Assembly (NCBI GenBank): GCA_028274465.1
Contig: CM051457.1
Location: 73,816,496 to 73,880,495, forward strand
Source: Plantago ovata
Lineage: Eukaryota > Streptophyta > Magnoliopsida > Lamiales > Plantaginaceae
Reading direction: 5' to 3'
Length of the DNA: 64,000 nt
In this document: positions 40,101 through 50,382 of the stretch, piece by piece
Position numbering within the stretch: position 1 is the first letter of the stretch
How the letters are laid out: each line of letters begins with the position of its first letter
Notes under the pieces: generated by a model
Told to the model about the DNA's origin: nothing
The model's input: only the letters and a program-made list of their open reading frames with translations
Database searches by the model: none
Position numbers and translations under genes: made by a program

Positions 40101-42276
40101 TCCCACTGATCCCAGTGATGATGAAGGGAAAGATTCTAAGGACAAGAAAGATGACGATGATGACAATCAAGGTCCAAGTCCTGGTGCTGGTGGATTGAAG
40201 TTAACAGTTGCTGAAAATACTCAATCTGACAATCAGCAAGCTGAACAACAACAATCTCAGCAAGAATCTCAACCTCCTCCTGCTGATGCTGAAAATCAAG
40301 CACCTGTACAAGGTGCTGATACTGAAGAAGAATACGCCAGAAAAAGGGCTGCCTTGAAAAATGGCAAAAGTCCAGTTTCTGATGCCAAGGTTACTGAAGA
40401 AAACCTTGAAGATGAGGATGAAGAAGATCAAACGTTGCCTTCAGCAACTACTCAATTAAAACTAAATACTGGCGAAACTCCAGTAATTGAGCCACAAACT
40501 CAATTGAAACAACTATCTACTGGTGAAACTCCAGTCGTTGAGTCTGAAGCGCTGCCATCAGCAACCACTCAACAAAAAGGAAGTGAAGCTACTGACAAAG
40601 GCTCAAAAGTTGCTCAACTTGATGAATCTGAGGATGATGACGACTTGTCAGATCATGACGATGAACAATCAAAGCAAGACCCAAAAGTTGTTCAGATTCC
40701 TCCTCCTAATTACCTCACTTATGAAGGAGATTCATTAAGAGCCGAGCTGCTTTTACAAGATGATCAGTTTGCTACTGAACTTAAGGCTCACTCCTTGACA
40801 CCTCATTTAGTGTCGTTCCCAAGAGTTGAGGAGTTTACTCCCAGAATTCTAGCACTAAAGCAAGTCCATGATGCCTGCAAAGCTGAAGATGAGGCATTGC
40901 TTGCTGAGAGCCCACTTGACATTGGAAAAATATTGGCTACAGTGCTGAGACGCACTACAACTTTGACAATAGCTCAGAAAGACATCAGTCTTTATCACAA
41001 GAGCTATGAAGAAGATGTAAGTCAGGTGCTCAAGCTTGCAAAGAATGCTCTTGTCAAGGCTCAGAATATTATGGATGAGAAGGCCGCAACAGAGAAAAGA
41101 CATGAAGAGAACATGATGAATATTCACAAAGAGTTGTCAACAATGAACTCTGACCAACAGGCAATCATCATGAAGTATAACAGTCTGAACACTCTTGCTG
41201 AAAATTGCAATGAGTTTTATTCTCTGCACATCACTCCGATGTTGCAATCCATGTCTAAGGGGGAAAAGAAGAATACTAGAAAAAGCAATCAAACCCCTCC
41301 TACTCCTGCTGCTGATGTGCCACTTCCATTAGAACCTCTTGCTGAAAAAGAGCAAAGTTCTAAAAGACAAGCAGAATCTGAGTTAAATTCAGCAAGTACC
41401 AAAAAGAGAAAAACCGCTGCTGAAACTCAAGATTTCTGTCATACTGAAAGTCATCACAATCTGAATGAAGATGATGAAGAAGATGATGACAATCAAACAA
41501 TAGCTCAAGCCATAAGAGCTAGACCCTTAACAGCCGTGACTCCGTCTGGCCACTCAAAGCATTTCTCGTCTGACTCTTCAGCAAGAGATCAAGACAATGC
41601 TAAAACAAGAAGAAGAAGGCAAAGACAGGAAGAAAAAAGGCTGGCCAGCATTGCTATTGGCTCTGGCATCGAATATACAAAGACCAGCAATGAGGAAACA
41701 ACTCAGAATGTAATCAGAAACATTCATGGTTGCTGGATTTTAAAGCTGGAAGACTTGCTGGTAAATGAGTTCTTTCCTACAGCCATATTGAATCAAATGT
41801 TCAAATGGATTGAACTCAAGGTCCAAAGAAATCAAAGGGAAGAATCCCTCCCAAGAAATGTTGCTGGGAAATGGTTGAATCTAGAGGTCTATGTAAGAAG
41901 AGTTGCCATTGGTAAGACATACAAGCAAGAACCAAATCTGATCAAACCACCTGGCATTGCTTACTATGCTGACCCGGTAACAAAGAAACCTAAGAAGAAA
42001 CTTGGATTGATTCCTTATGAGTACTTCTATCTCACTGCTAAGGATCAAGAAGAAGATCTTCTCTGGTTAAGAAAGATTCATCCGAAAAGCATTTCAGATA
42101 CACAGCTTCTCCATGCCAGCAATTGGGGCATGCATTTGTGGGTAATCAATTACATGGAAATGAATGCTGAAAAGCCTGCCAAAACGCAAGAATTCTTCAA
42201 CTACAAGTCCGTAGGCTTCTGGAAAACTACGAAAAGAATTGTGTTGAATTCACTGCACTTGCTGAGAAGAGTGTAA
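37187..42276 (+). CDS. SIRE-like ORF3: very large protein region of unknown function
   Basis: About 1,700 codons. Frame 37187-39820 is open except for TAA at 37703-37705 and 38627-38629; 39859-42276 (805 codons) continues in another frame. The N-terminal ~230 residues (LDTAKCEMLMQWGGFAKEKY; WAKYIFNRLVDCVTKFK) resemble the putative plant transposon protein domain found in ORFs carried by plant retroelements. Then come Lys-rich NLS-like stretches, Ala/Glu repeats, acidic blocks (DDEEEEEDE), a coiled-coil region, and a folded-looking C-terminus (LEDLLVNEFFPTAILNQMFKWIELK). I see no signal peptide or membrane helix, so it is not obviously envelope-like. Function unknown. Confidence 0.7.
39254..39328 (+). 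other. Intron-like segment 1 inside ORF3
   Basis: 75 bases, CAG/GTAGTT ... CTCTACAG/, AT-rich with a pyrimidine tract before the AG. It starts on a codon boundary, has a length divisible by three and contains no stop. Its counterpart in the other copy is 31217-31291. Confidence 0.6.
39398..39469 (+). other. Intron-like segment 2 inside ORF3
   Basis: 72 bases, CAG/GTAGTT ... TTATTTCAG/. Same phase as segment 1, stop-free, separated from it by a 69-base exon-like block. Confidence 0.6.
39548..39622 (+). other. Intron-like segment 3 inside ORF3
   Basis: 75 bases, CAG/GTAAAT ... TTTTTCAG/. Same phase, stop-free, after a 78-base exon-like block. A fourth donor-like CAA/GTAAGT follows at 39671, but its nearest acceptor would change the frame. 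Confidence 0.6.
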
Positions 42277-42577
42277 GAGAGATTTTGAGAAAATCCTCTG
42301 AAAGAGCTTAAGTCCCTGCAATAGTTTTTGTTAAAGTTTTTGTTTGCTGATTTTGTTTATGTTATCTATGCTTTTTCATGTAAACTTCTGAATGATAACT
42401 ATCAGCAATGAATTTTTCTGACTCTTATTGGTTTTTGATTATGCAATTTACTTATGCTTACTGTTTAATTATTCAAGTATGCTTGCATTAATCAACTGAT
42501 TTATTCAACATCAGAAACCTCTAAAAGGGTAACAATTAATTTAGCCATGGATTGCTAACATCAAAAAGAGGGAAATT
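42277..42577 (+). other. 3' untranslated region and polypurine tract of the SIRE-like element
   Basis: AT-rich, no ORF. AAAAAGAGGGAAATT (42563-42577) lies directly before the 3' LTR and serves as the PPT. Confidence 0.75.
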
Positions 42578-44223
42578 TGTTAGGAAACTTGTAATTTTGA
42601 TGAGCAATTAACCATGCTAAATTAAGGAAAGTCCAGTAACTAGTACTCTTAAGGTCCATAGGAATTTAGAATTTTAAGGACATTGTAAAAGAGGAACGTT
42701 TGCTGATGACTTAGTTAGGTGATAGATAAGTTATTTCTTTTGCGTATGATGTATTTTATTTTCTGAAAAGAAAATAACTTATTGATGCTTAGCTTTAATG
42801 TATCTTATTTTCTGAAAAGAAAATAACCTATTGAAGCATTTGCTGAAGATATATTTTGTTTATTTCAAACAAATTATTTAAGCAAATAAAGAAACCGCTC
42901 AGAATCTTGAAGACTTTTGAAGATCTGAAGACTTGAAGAATTTGAAGATCTGAAGACTAGAAGATTGCTGAAGACTGGTATCTACAAAGGCACGTGTTGC
43001 TCAGAAAGTGGAAAATTCAGCAACAGCATTGCATAAGTGAAAATCTGAAAGACAGAGTAGGTTGTGCTTGCTGAAACTGAGACTGACCACTTGCTGATGA
43101 ACATATGTGACCTCTTGCTGAATGTACGTGAATTTGCGCTCCAATGTTACTGTTTGAATTCTATTCAAATGTGCATTTAATGCAAAGCATGCACGCGAAG
43201 GACATGAAGACTAGAAGACAAACAAAGTCGTTGTTGAAAGTACAAAAGCAAGATAGTGACATGTTAAGGAACAAAAGCCTTAGGATTTGAAATTCAAACG
43301 GCTCCTTACTTGCACTATAAAGAGAGGTCATCCGGCAAAGAGTTGAAGTGTGTCAACAACGTGATCAAACTCTCACTTGTGCTTAAAAACTCACAAACCT
43401 TCAAACACTCTTACTGCCATTGATCCGTTCCAAGACTTAAAGCTTGAAAAAGCTACTTGTGAAGAAGTAGAACAAACTCGGCTAAGAAATTAGTTAAGTG
43501 TTCTTTCTTTCGAACAAGAACAAGTCTTGACACCAGAAACAATCAAACTTGTGTACTGCAAAGTATTCCAAGTTGTGTTTCTTAGATTACTTGTTGTAAC
43601 TGAATAAGTTATAATGAAGTCATCTCACCCCAAAACTCTCTAACTGAAAATACACCCTTTCAGGCGTGATATTCAGGGGGAACTTAATCGAGCATAGCTT
43701 TGCTGATTAAAAGTACCAAGTTTGGTTGAGAACAAGGTTGAGTTCTCTAGTTTAGGTTGGAGACAAAGCAAGTGTGCTTTGGTTTCTGTTGAATCGGTTT
43801 AGATAGGAGATTGTAAGGAACCTCAATCATATCTTAGTGGATTTAGTCCTAGAAAGGACGAAGTGGATTAGTTGAGAGATTACGCCACTCTCAGATACCA
43901 CTATAAAAGTGTTTGTGTGATTTACTTACTGCATTTAGCTTTCAGCAAATTATATCTGTTTGTACACAGTCACTCACTTCACTTGCTGAAACCTTTACTT
44001 ACTGAAAGAGCACTTATTGTATCAAAGACTTCCGCTCTCTGATTTTAAGTATCAGCAAACCAAGCTACTCTAAAGTAACTTACGCTTGCTGAGAAAGTTA
44101 AGTATCAGCAAACTCATTACTGAAAAGTAATAAGTACTTGCTGAGAAAGTTTTAAACGACGAAAGTTTGAAAAGACTATTCACCCCCCCCCTAGTCTTTT
44201 CTTGTTGTTTAAAGGGACCAACA
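42578..44223 (+). repeat. 3' LTR of the SIRE-like element
   Basis: 1,646 bp, TGTTAGGAAAC to GACCAACA. Compared with 18187-19847 it lacks one U3 hairpin unit and has extra GAAGATCTGAAGACT-type sequence at about 42925-42990. Substitutions cluster around 43080-43170. Confidence 0.92.
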
Positions 44224-44595
44224 CCGGACGATTCGCCCGGGAGTATTTTTCGGCCCAGAACGCGTTTTCGACGCGTTTTTGGATTTCTTCTTCTTTTCGG
44301 ACTCGGTTTCTGACTTCTAGTGGCCTTCTAACCTCCAGATTCGACCCCTAGACTTCAAATCCTATCCGGAATCTTTCAGATACTCCAAATAGGCTTCTGG
44401 AACACCAATTCCTTGTCTACTTCAATATAATTGCCCGGAAAACCTCGTTTTTCAACCAAAACCTGTAAAATAAAAACTAAAGGGAAACGTGACACTATTC
44501 TAATAAAATGCACTAAAATATAGCTAAATTAACATAGAGGATAGCTAAAATAGGTGAAAAAGACTCAAATGAAAGTGTAAAATACACATTCATCA
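44224..44595 (-). repeat. Truncated 3' LTR of the Gag-only element
   Basis: Matches 51265-51636. The missing 880 bp should lie beyond the far end of the SIRE-like insertion but is not present in the window. Confidence 0.88.
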
Positions 44596-44612
44596 AACTC
44601 CCCAAACCGAAC
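44596..44612 (-). other. Polypurine tract of the Gag-only element
   Basis: On the minus strand GGTTCGGTTTGGGGAGTT is followed at once by the LTR start TGATGAATG. Confidence 0.8.
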
Positions 44613-47600
44613 CTTTGTTTGTCCTCAAGCAACTAAGCTAGACTCTAATGCAAAAAACAATGCAACATAGAAAATGGAGTCTCATGCCAAATGAAATTAA
44701 CTAGTCTACTGAATCTATCAAAAAACATATGAATAAGAACCATATAAATCAAAACATGAATATAGGTTGAAGAATGTCTCGATTGACTCATACACATTCA
44801 CATAAGCACTTATGTCAAGACATGATAGTCTCTCGTAACATTCTCTACCTGGACCTAGTCAGTGACGACGTAATGAAACATGTTAAGATACGAGTGGTTG
44901 TCCCGTGCCTATGAAACTGAGGACTTACTGTTGTTCACCAAGTTAAGACTTTTCCTCAAAGAGGTCGAACCAGTACTGGCTCTCATCAAACGAAGGAGGG
45001 TTCCCTATAAAAGATAACACTCCCCTATTCTACCCATCTCTCAAGCAAAGCCTTAAGATTTTCACCACTTCCTGAATGGCAGGACGAGGGTGGTCTAGAG
45101 CAGATGACACTCAAAAACAAAAGACAAAAAATAGAAAATTACAACATGATTACGAACATTACAAGAATTGGAAAATGAGACACAACACTTTGCTAAACTG
45201 CTATTTGGCTTTTCTTTTTTTGGACCCTTCTTTGCTTTTTTTGGGGTCTTTTTTTTTTTTTTTCTTTCCAGTTTCTTTTTCTTCTTTTTTTCTTTTTTTT
45301 CTAGAAATTTTTTTCTTTTTCTTTTTTTCCGATTTTTTTTAGCCAGCAGTAGCATAACGAAAAGAGAAACAAAAACGACAAACGACCTCCCCAAACCTAT
45401 TCGAAAGAATAGGTTGAAGTACAAAATTTACGAGAAAGTAAAAATAAACTCACAACACAGAAATGAAAATGAAAAAACAAGTCTAATGATAGTGTAACCC
45501 CCTCCCCAAACCTATTCGAAAGAATAGGTTGCATAGGTTGCAAACAAAGGATCACACAACCTCACACTACCTCCTTCCTAGGCATCTAGCAATCTCAAAG
45601 CATGGTGAAGACTTGTTGCCTCTTAGGTACATAATTACTCAGGAAAACAACCACAAGACCCTAACATGCATCATCCTATTATAAAGGCCTTCGTGAACCG
45701 CAGTAGAGAAAACACCACTAAGTGATGTCGAGACTACCAAGCTTAACTAAGTGCAATACATAAATGTGACAAGCCAAGCGAGAAAAACCTCAAACAAATT
45801 CATAGAGATGAAGCATATGATTAATGGCATAGTTAGTTGATCTACCCAATAAAAAAGCTCAAAAAATTTGGCAATAAACTCCATATAAAACATGCAAGAC
45901 TATCCTAGAATGAATGCAGTGAATGCAACCTAAAAACTAAGAAAGCGGTAAGCGTGCAAATGCAAATGCAAACAGATAAAATATGCAAGGTACTATACTC
46001 AGCCTACCAATGTCAATGCTCTAAACCATCAATGGCAAGCTCCAAACTAACAACACTAGATCACTTAAATCCCATCCCCCCTCATGAAATTAACGCTAGT
46101 CCCTAGTAGTAAAAAATGAGGAAATAAGATGTGATACTAGATGTTACCGCATGGTTTGGCCTCGGTCGGCTGAGTATGCTGCTTGTGGGTTATTGGGACT
46201 GCTTTGGGAGCCTTATAGGTGATCATCAGGTCTTCTGGTAGGTGCGGTAGTTCCATTTATAGGCCGGATAGGAACAACTCCTCCATCTGTATCATCATTG
46301 TCTGTATGGCCTTCATTGTCACTACTGTCATCACCATCGTCACCAGTTGAGTTGCATCGTCGAAGAGAATCTTCAAGATTGGCCGTTACTGTTATGGAAT
46401 CTTCCACCCGGTATCTCTCCAATAGGTTGTGAACTGTTGAAGGGGAAAGGGCAGTGGTATCAGAGCCTCCCTCTCCAACGTTTTACACCTCGAGGAGGTT
46501 ACAACAAGCTGCTCGGATACCCGAAGGTTGTCTTCCATTTTTTCCTATGTCGACCACATTCTCTATAGTTGATGCTCCCGATGTCTATATGATGCTCCCT
46601 TTAGAGGCAGTCAAGGGGCACCCCTAAGAGGGGCTGGGCACCCATGTCATTATGTTTTGGAACCAAGCTAGCGCTTCGGAACCTTCTAGCCACTGTCGAC
46701 TCAAGATTGAATCCGTCGCGGCATCGTCCCGGTGCCTTCCTATTCACTCGAACTTTGCAGTCCTTGTGATAGATTGCTGACGTAATAATTGTTTATGTCC
46801 CTTCGGTGGTGCATGAATAGGCATAGGAGTCCTTACTCCAGGTGTACTCTAGCTCCTCCTCTTGGATAATCCGCGACGTTGTTGCAAGAGCCCGTGGCTC
46901 GAACGCACCTCTAACGAGATCACTCTCCTTGACATGGTTGTAATCGATCCCCCTCCTATAGTTCATAGTAATCATACGGGAGTGCTCCTCTCCCTTGGCA
47001 TGGTTCCTACAAACAACAGTTAGTACCTCGTATGACACAAAACTGATCCATGCATATGCTAATGTAAGAACGAAACACACAAGTGATAAAATCAACAATC
47101 GAACTCCCCAAATCCTTTATGTCTAGCCTAGCTTCTTCAACATGCAACATACCAATGAAACTACTACATGCAATACATCACATTATGCTCTTGCTAGACA
47201 ACCAATACCCTAAATAATAAGGCTCAATTCATACCATAGTAGCGAAAAATTCTAGCATCATAAATCCTCATACTCAACAATTATGCATTCTACCATCACA
47301 TCCATCATTATTACATCAGTAAACACAATCATATGCAAGGAATCAAAGAAAAAGATACATTGCATAACAAGATAAAAACATCTAGTAGCAAAATTCCCAT
47401 ATCAACAATTCAAGCATAATTGAGCATGCAATTGATAGTAAATAATGCTTCTAATCACACAAACAACCTACCCATACATCATATAAGCCTAATTGAAGCT
47501 CAAATTAGAAAACCCCCAAATTTGAAAAATTAGGGTTCATAAGAAGATACCTCAGATCTGGAAAACGAATGCACTAGGGTGAAATTTGTTCAGATGAAAA

Positions 47601-48085
47601 TAAAGAGCACGTAATGGGCTTCAATTGAAGCTATAGAACACTAAATTTGGTGGAGTAATGAAGAAGTTATGAAAGATTGAAATATTTAAGCTTTTTTCGG
47701 ATTTTGGGGAGAAAGAAGGGTGAAGATATGAAGAAATGAGGAGAAAGGGAGGAAATCCGCGTTTTTGACCTGCAGAGACCGTGGGGCGAGTCGTCCCCGG
47801 TGCGGGGCGAGTCGCCCCCCACTCCCTGATGCGGAGAGACAATCATTTCGACAAAAATGCGGTTTTTAATCCCCGAAACAATTTTTTCTCATAAAACCAC
47901 TCGAAAAATCTCACTCAAACATAACATAAGCACATACGACACAGAGACGAACAAATTCACATATGAAAAGAAAATTGTTCAAGAATGAATGCATGCAATA
48001 AAGCGGTAAAAAAGCGATAAGAACTCCGGGTTGCCTCCCGGATAGCGCCATTGTTTAAAGTCTTTGACTCGACTCCTGTCTGCGC
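44613..48085 (-). other. Non-coding interior of the Gag-only element
   Basis: No pol similarity on either strand. Contents: a polypyrimidine tract at about 45214-45340 (long A/G run in the element's sense), twin hairpins (45394-45415, 45509-45530), an acidic minus frame of ~70-80 codons at 46213-46422 (GDDGDDSSDNEGHTDNDD), TGGTATCAGAGCC at 46455-46467, and GGGGCGAGTCG repeats near 47780-47820. The acidic frame may be a short gene, but nothing identifies it. Confidence 0.65.
45394..45530. repeat. Twin perfect hairpins
   Basis: Two copies of AACCTATTC, GAAA loop, GAATAGGTT (45394-45415 and 45509-45530), each preceded by CCCC. The same pair occurs at 21017-21038 and 21133-21154. Nine paired bases with a tetraloop, 115-116 bases apart. 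Confidence 0.85.
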
Positions 48086-50071
48086 CTAGCTCTTCTTCTT
48101 GAGGGTACTAGACTTCCCCTTCATGGATCTTCTCCTCATGCCACGAACCTGTGAATAAGAATGAACATAGGCAGCAAGACCACAGTAGTTAATAGTGTGA
48201 GAAGTATCAGGTGGATCAGATATGGCTCGCAGCACATGTTGCTTGCCATCCACCTCAATAGTGCAAGTCCTTCGGTAGATGTCTATCACGGAGCGTAGCT
48301 TAGTCAAGAACGTTCGTCCCAAAAGAACGACATCCCCCGTCCCAGGTGTAGATGCCGGCATAACTACAAAATTGGTGTATACAGAAGCTTCACCAATCTT
48401 GACCAATACGTTCTTCACAACGCCTTCGGGTCTCACAAAGGATCCATCCGCCAGTTGGACAATAGCCTTATGCTTAGATAGTTTTCCAAGGCTACTCTTC
48501 TCAAACACATTCATAGGGAGCACATTAGAGTAGAATCCCATGTCTAGTGTGGCAAAGACATCTTCAAGCTCACCAATCCCGACCTTAACATCGAAACTTT
48601 GAGGGAGTGGCTCGGGATCCTCTTGCTCCTCTTCACTCTCGTCAGAACCAAGGTCCTTCTCTTCTTCCTTAGCCTGTGGGGGCACTTCCCCCTTGCAACA
48701 CTCGCACTTAGCAACCTTCTTGATGGTGATTTCGACAGGCAGATCACCAGCCAAGGTAATGGACATCGACTTCTCAGTGTTGCTAGGCAGCTTGCCTTGC
48801 TCCCTACTTGCTCCTCGGTCGATCAACTCTTGCATCTTTTGTTGGGCAAGCCTAGTGCTCTCTTCCAATCGATCAAGTCTCGTCCTAGTCTTCTCAGAAT
48901 CTTCTTCATAACGTTTGAGAAAACTTTGGGTGTGATCAACCATCTTTTGCAAGTTCTCCATTAGTTGAGCCGACTTCGACTTCGGTTGCTCTTTCGGAGC
49001 GGGGTTTTCGCAGTGATCATTACCATAGTTAAGCCTACTACGGTCTTGGTTAGGGCCATAAGTTTGGCTAGCCGGTGCATATCCTTGATTGTTTCGGAAC
49101 CCTCTTCTCCAAAATCCACCTAGAGGATTCCTACCATCTTGTCCGTAGCTAGCTTCTTGAGTACCAAACTCCGTAGCAAAGGCTTCCTCTTCGCCTCCTT
49201 GAGCCCAGTTGCCATCATCATATGCGATCTCCGATCTACACATATGAGCTCCATGCCCATAGTTCTTGCATATTCGGCAAACTTCTTTCGAAACAGTTGT
49301 TCCAGTGGCGCTCTTGAGGACTTGCTTCAATTCGTTGGTAAAGCACTCGAATTGATCCCCATTCCCCCTATACATAGGGGCTTCTTGAGTAGGTGGAGCT
49401 TCAGGTCCACGTCTCCTAACCATTGCCCTTGGGTCCTTGAACTGCGAACCCTTAGCAAGCCTTTCGAAAACTGCCCAGACGACTTCTGCGGTTTCCTCCC
49501 AAATATTGCCACGGCATTGGAAGTCCACCACTTGTTGGTTCTCGAAGGTTAGTCCATTGTAGAAGTGTTGGACTAGGTCAGAAAGCTCAAAACCATGGTG
49601 AGGGCACTTGTTCGTGAGATCTTGGAACCTCTCAAACGCGGTGTAGATGGTCTCATCATAGTCCTGTTTGAATCCAGTGATTTGCGCCTTTAGCGCGGTA
49701 GTCAATGTGTGAGGGAAGTATTTTTCCATGAAAGCTGAAAAAACCTTCTCCCAAGTGTCCAGCGAGCCTGCTGGTAGAGTACTCAACCATGACTTGGCTC
49801 TGTCGCCAAGCCCCATAGCAAAAACCTTCATCCGCAACTCATCCGTTGTTATTTCAGCTCCGGGTCGTGGGAGTTGGTTGACGAAATCATCGATATCGTG
49901 CAAGTACCCCATCACATCTTCCCTTGCTAAGCCATAGAACCTCGGAAGTTGTTGGAATGCGTGGTTCTTGATTTCCAGATCTCGAGTTGCAGACGAAAGA
50001 ACAATCGCCGGTCCCCTCATACGATCCTTGGAGGGTTGAACCCATGCTTTCAGTGGTCTAGCTTCAGCCAT
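48086..50071 (-). CDS. Gag-protease polyprotein of the Gag-only element
   Basis: 661 codons, uninterrupted. Retrotransposon gag domain at ~35-230 (WLSTLPAGSLDTWEKVFSAF; EKYFPHTLTTALKAQITGFK), zinc knuckle at ~268-281 (CRICKNYGHGAHMC), a Gln/Glu coiled-coil segment, a CECC motif, and a retropepsin-like domain at ~490-620 (LEDVFATLDMGFYSN ... VVLLGRTFLTKLRSVIDIY). The usual DLGAS or DSGA active-site loop is DMGFY: the Asp is kept but the next small residue is Phe, so protease activity is doubtful. An open frame this long in a non-autonomous element suggests the Gag is still used. Confidence 0.85.
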   Translation of the reverse strand: MAEARPLKAWVQPSKDRMRGPAIVLSSATRDLEIKNHAFQQLPRFYGLAREDVMGYLHDIDDFVNQLPRPGAEITTDELRMKVFAMGLGDRAKSWLSTLPAGSLDTWEKVFSAFMEKYFPHTLTTALKAQITGFKQDYDETIYTAFERFQDLTNKCPHHGFELSDLVQHFYNGLTFENQQVVDFQCRGNIWEETAEVVWAVFERLAKGSQFKDPRAMVRRRGPEAPPTQEAPMYRGNGDQFECFTNELKQVLKSATGTTVSKEVCRICKNYGHGAHMCRSEIAYDDGNWAQGGEEEAFATEFGTQEASYGQDGRNPLGGFWRRGFRNNQGYAPASQTYGPNQDRSRLNYGNDHCENPAPKEQPKSKSAQLMENLQKMVDHTQSFLKRYEEDSEKTRTRLDRLEESTRLAQQKMQELIDRGASREQGKLPSNTEKSMSITLAGDLPVEITIKKVAKCECCKGEVPPQAKEEEKDLGSDESEEEQEDPEPLPQSFDVKVGIGELEDVFATLDMGFYSNVLPMNVFEKSSLGKLSKHKAIVQLADGSFVRPEGVVKNVLVKIGEASVYTNFVVMPASTPGTGDVVLLGRTFLTKLRSVIDIYRRTCTIEVDGKQHVLRAISDPPDTSHTINYCGLAAYVHSYSQVRGMRRRSMKGKSSTLKKKS

Positions 50072-50360
50072 TCCGTCGATTTCCTTGAAAAGACTGTGTA
50101 GAGATTCAGAGAAATCGGTATCCTCTATTTCCTCTAGTTCACGCCTTTGAAGTAGTCGCCTTCTTTGGTGGTAGACTCTGTCGATCTCAGCAATTGAATC
50201 AGCAAGCGGTGTTCCTCTAGATCGTGTATGTGGAATACACTATCTGTAACAAACTAGGAAAGGAGTATCAGAGAGAGATTAAAAAGGAAAACTAAAAACT
50301 ACTAGAACTAGGAATTGAATGCTGAAAATATAAACAGATTAAACAGAAAAAAGGAGTATA

Positions 50361-50379
50361 GTCCCCGGCAACGGCGCCA
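50361..50379 (-). other. Primer-binding site of the Gag-only element
   Basis: On the minus strand TGGCGCCGTTGCCGGGGAC, three bases after the LTR end. This is the PBS commonly seen in plant Ty3/gypsy Tat and Athila groups. Confidence 0.9.
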
Positions 50380-50382
50380 ATT

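Larger units (their letters stand above)
32313..44223 (+). mobile_element. SIRE-like copia element, contig C copy (5' part missing)
   Basis: It begins inside the Lys-rich ORF and continues through pol, hairpin array, ORF3, PPT and 3' LTR (42578-44223). Homopolymer indels are dense from 32313 to about 36300 and scarce after about 37750, the mirror image of contig B. The 3' LTR is followed at 44224 by the interior of another element's LTR, which is the host of this copy. Confidence 0.85.

Noticed and set aside
37187..42276. ORF3 as a retroviral-type envelope gene
   Set aside because: I see no signal peptide, membrane helix or fusion-peptide-like segment; the protein is mostly polar, acidic and coiled-coil.
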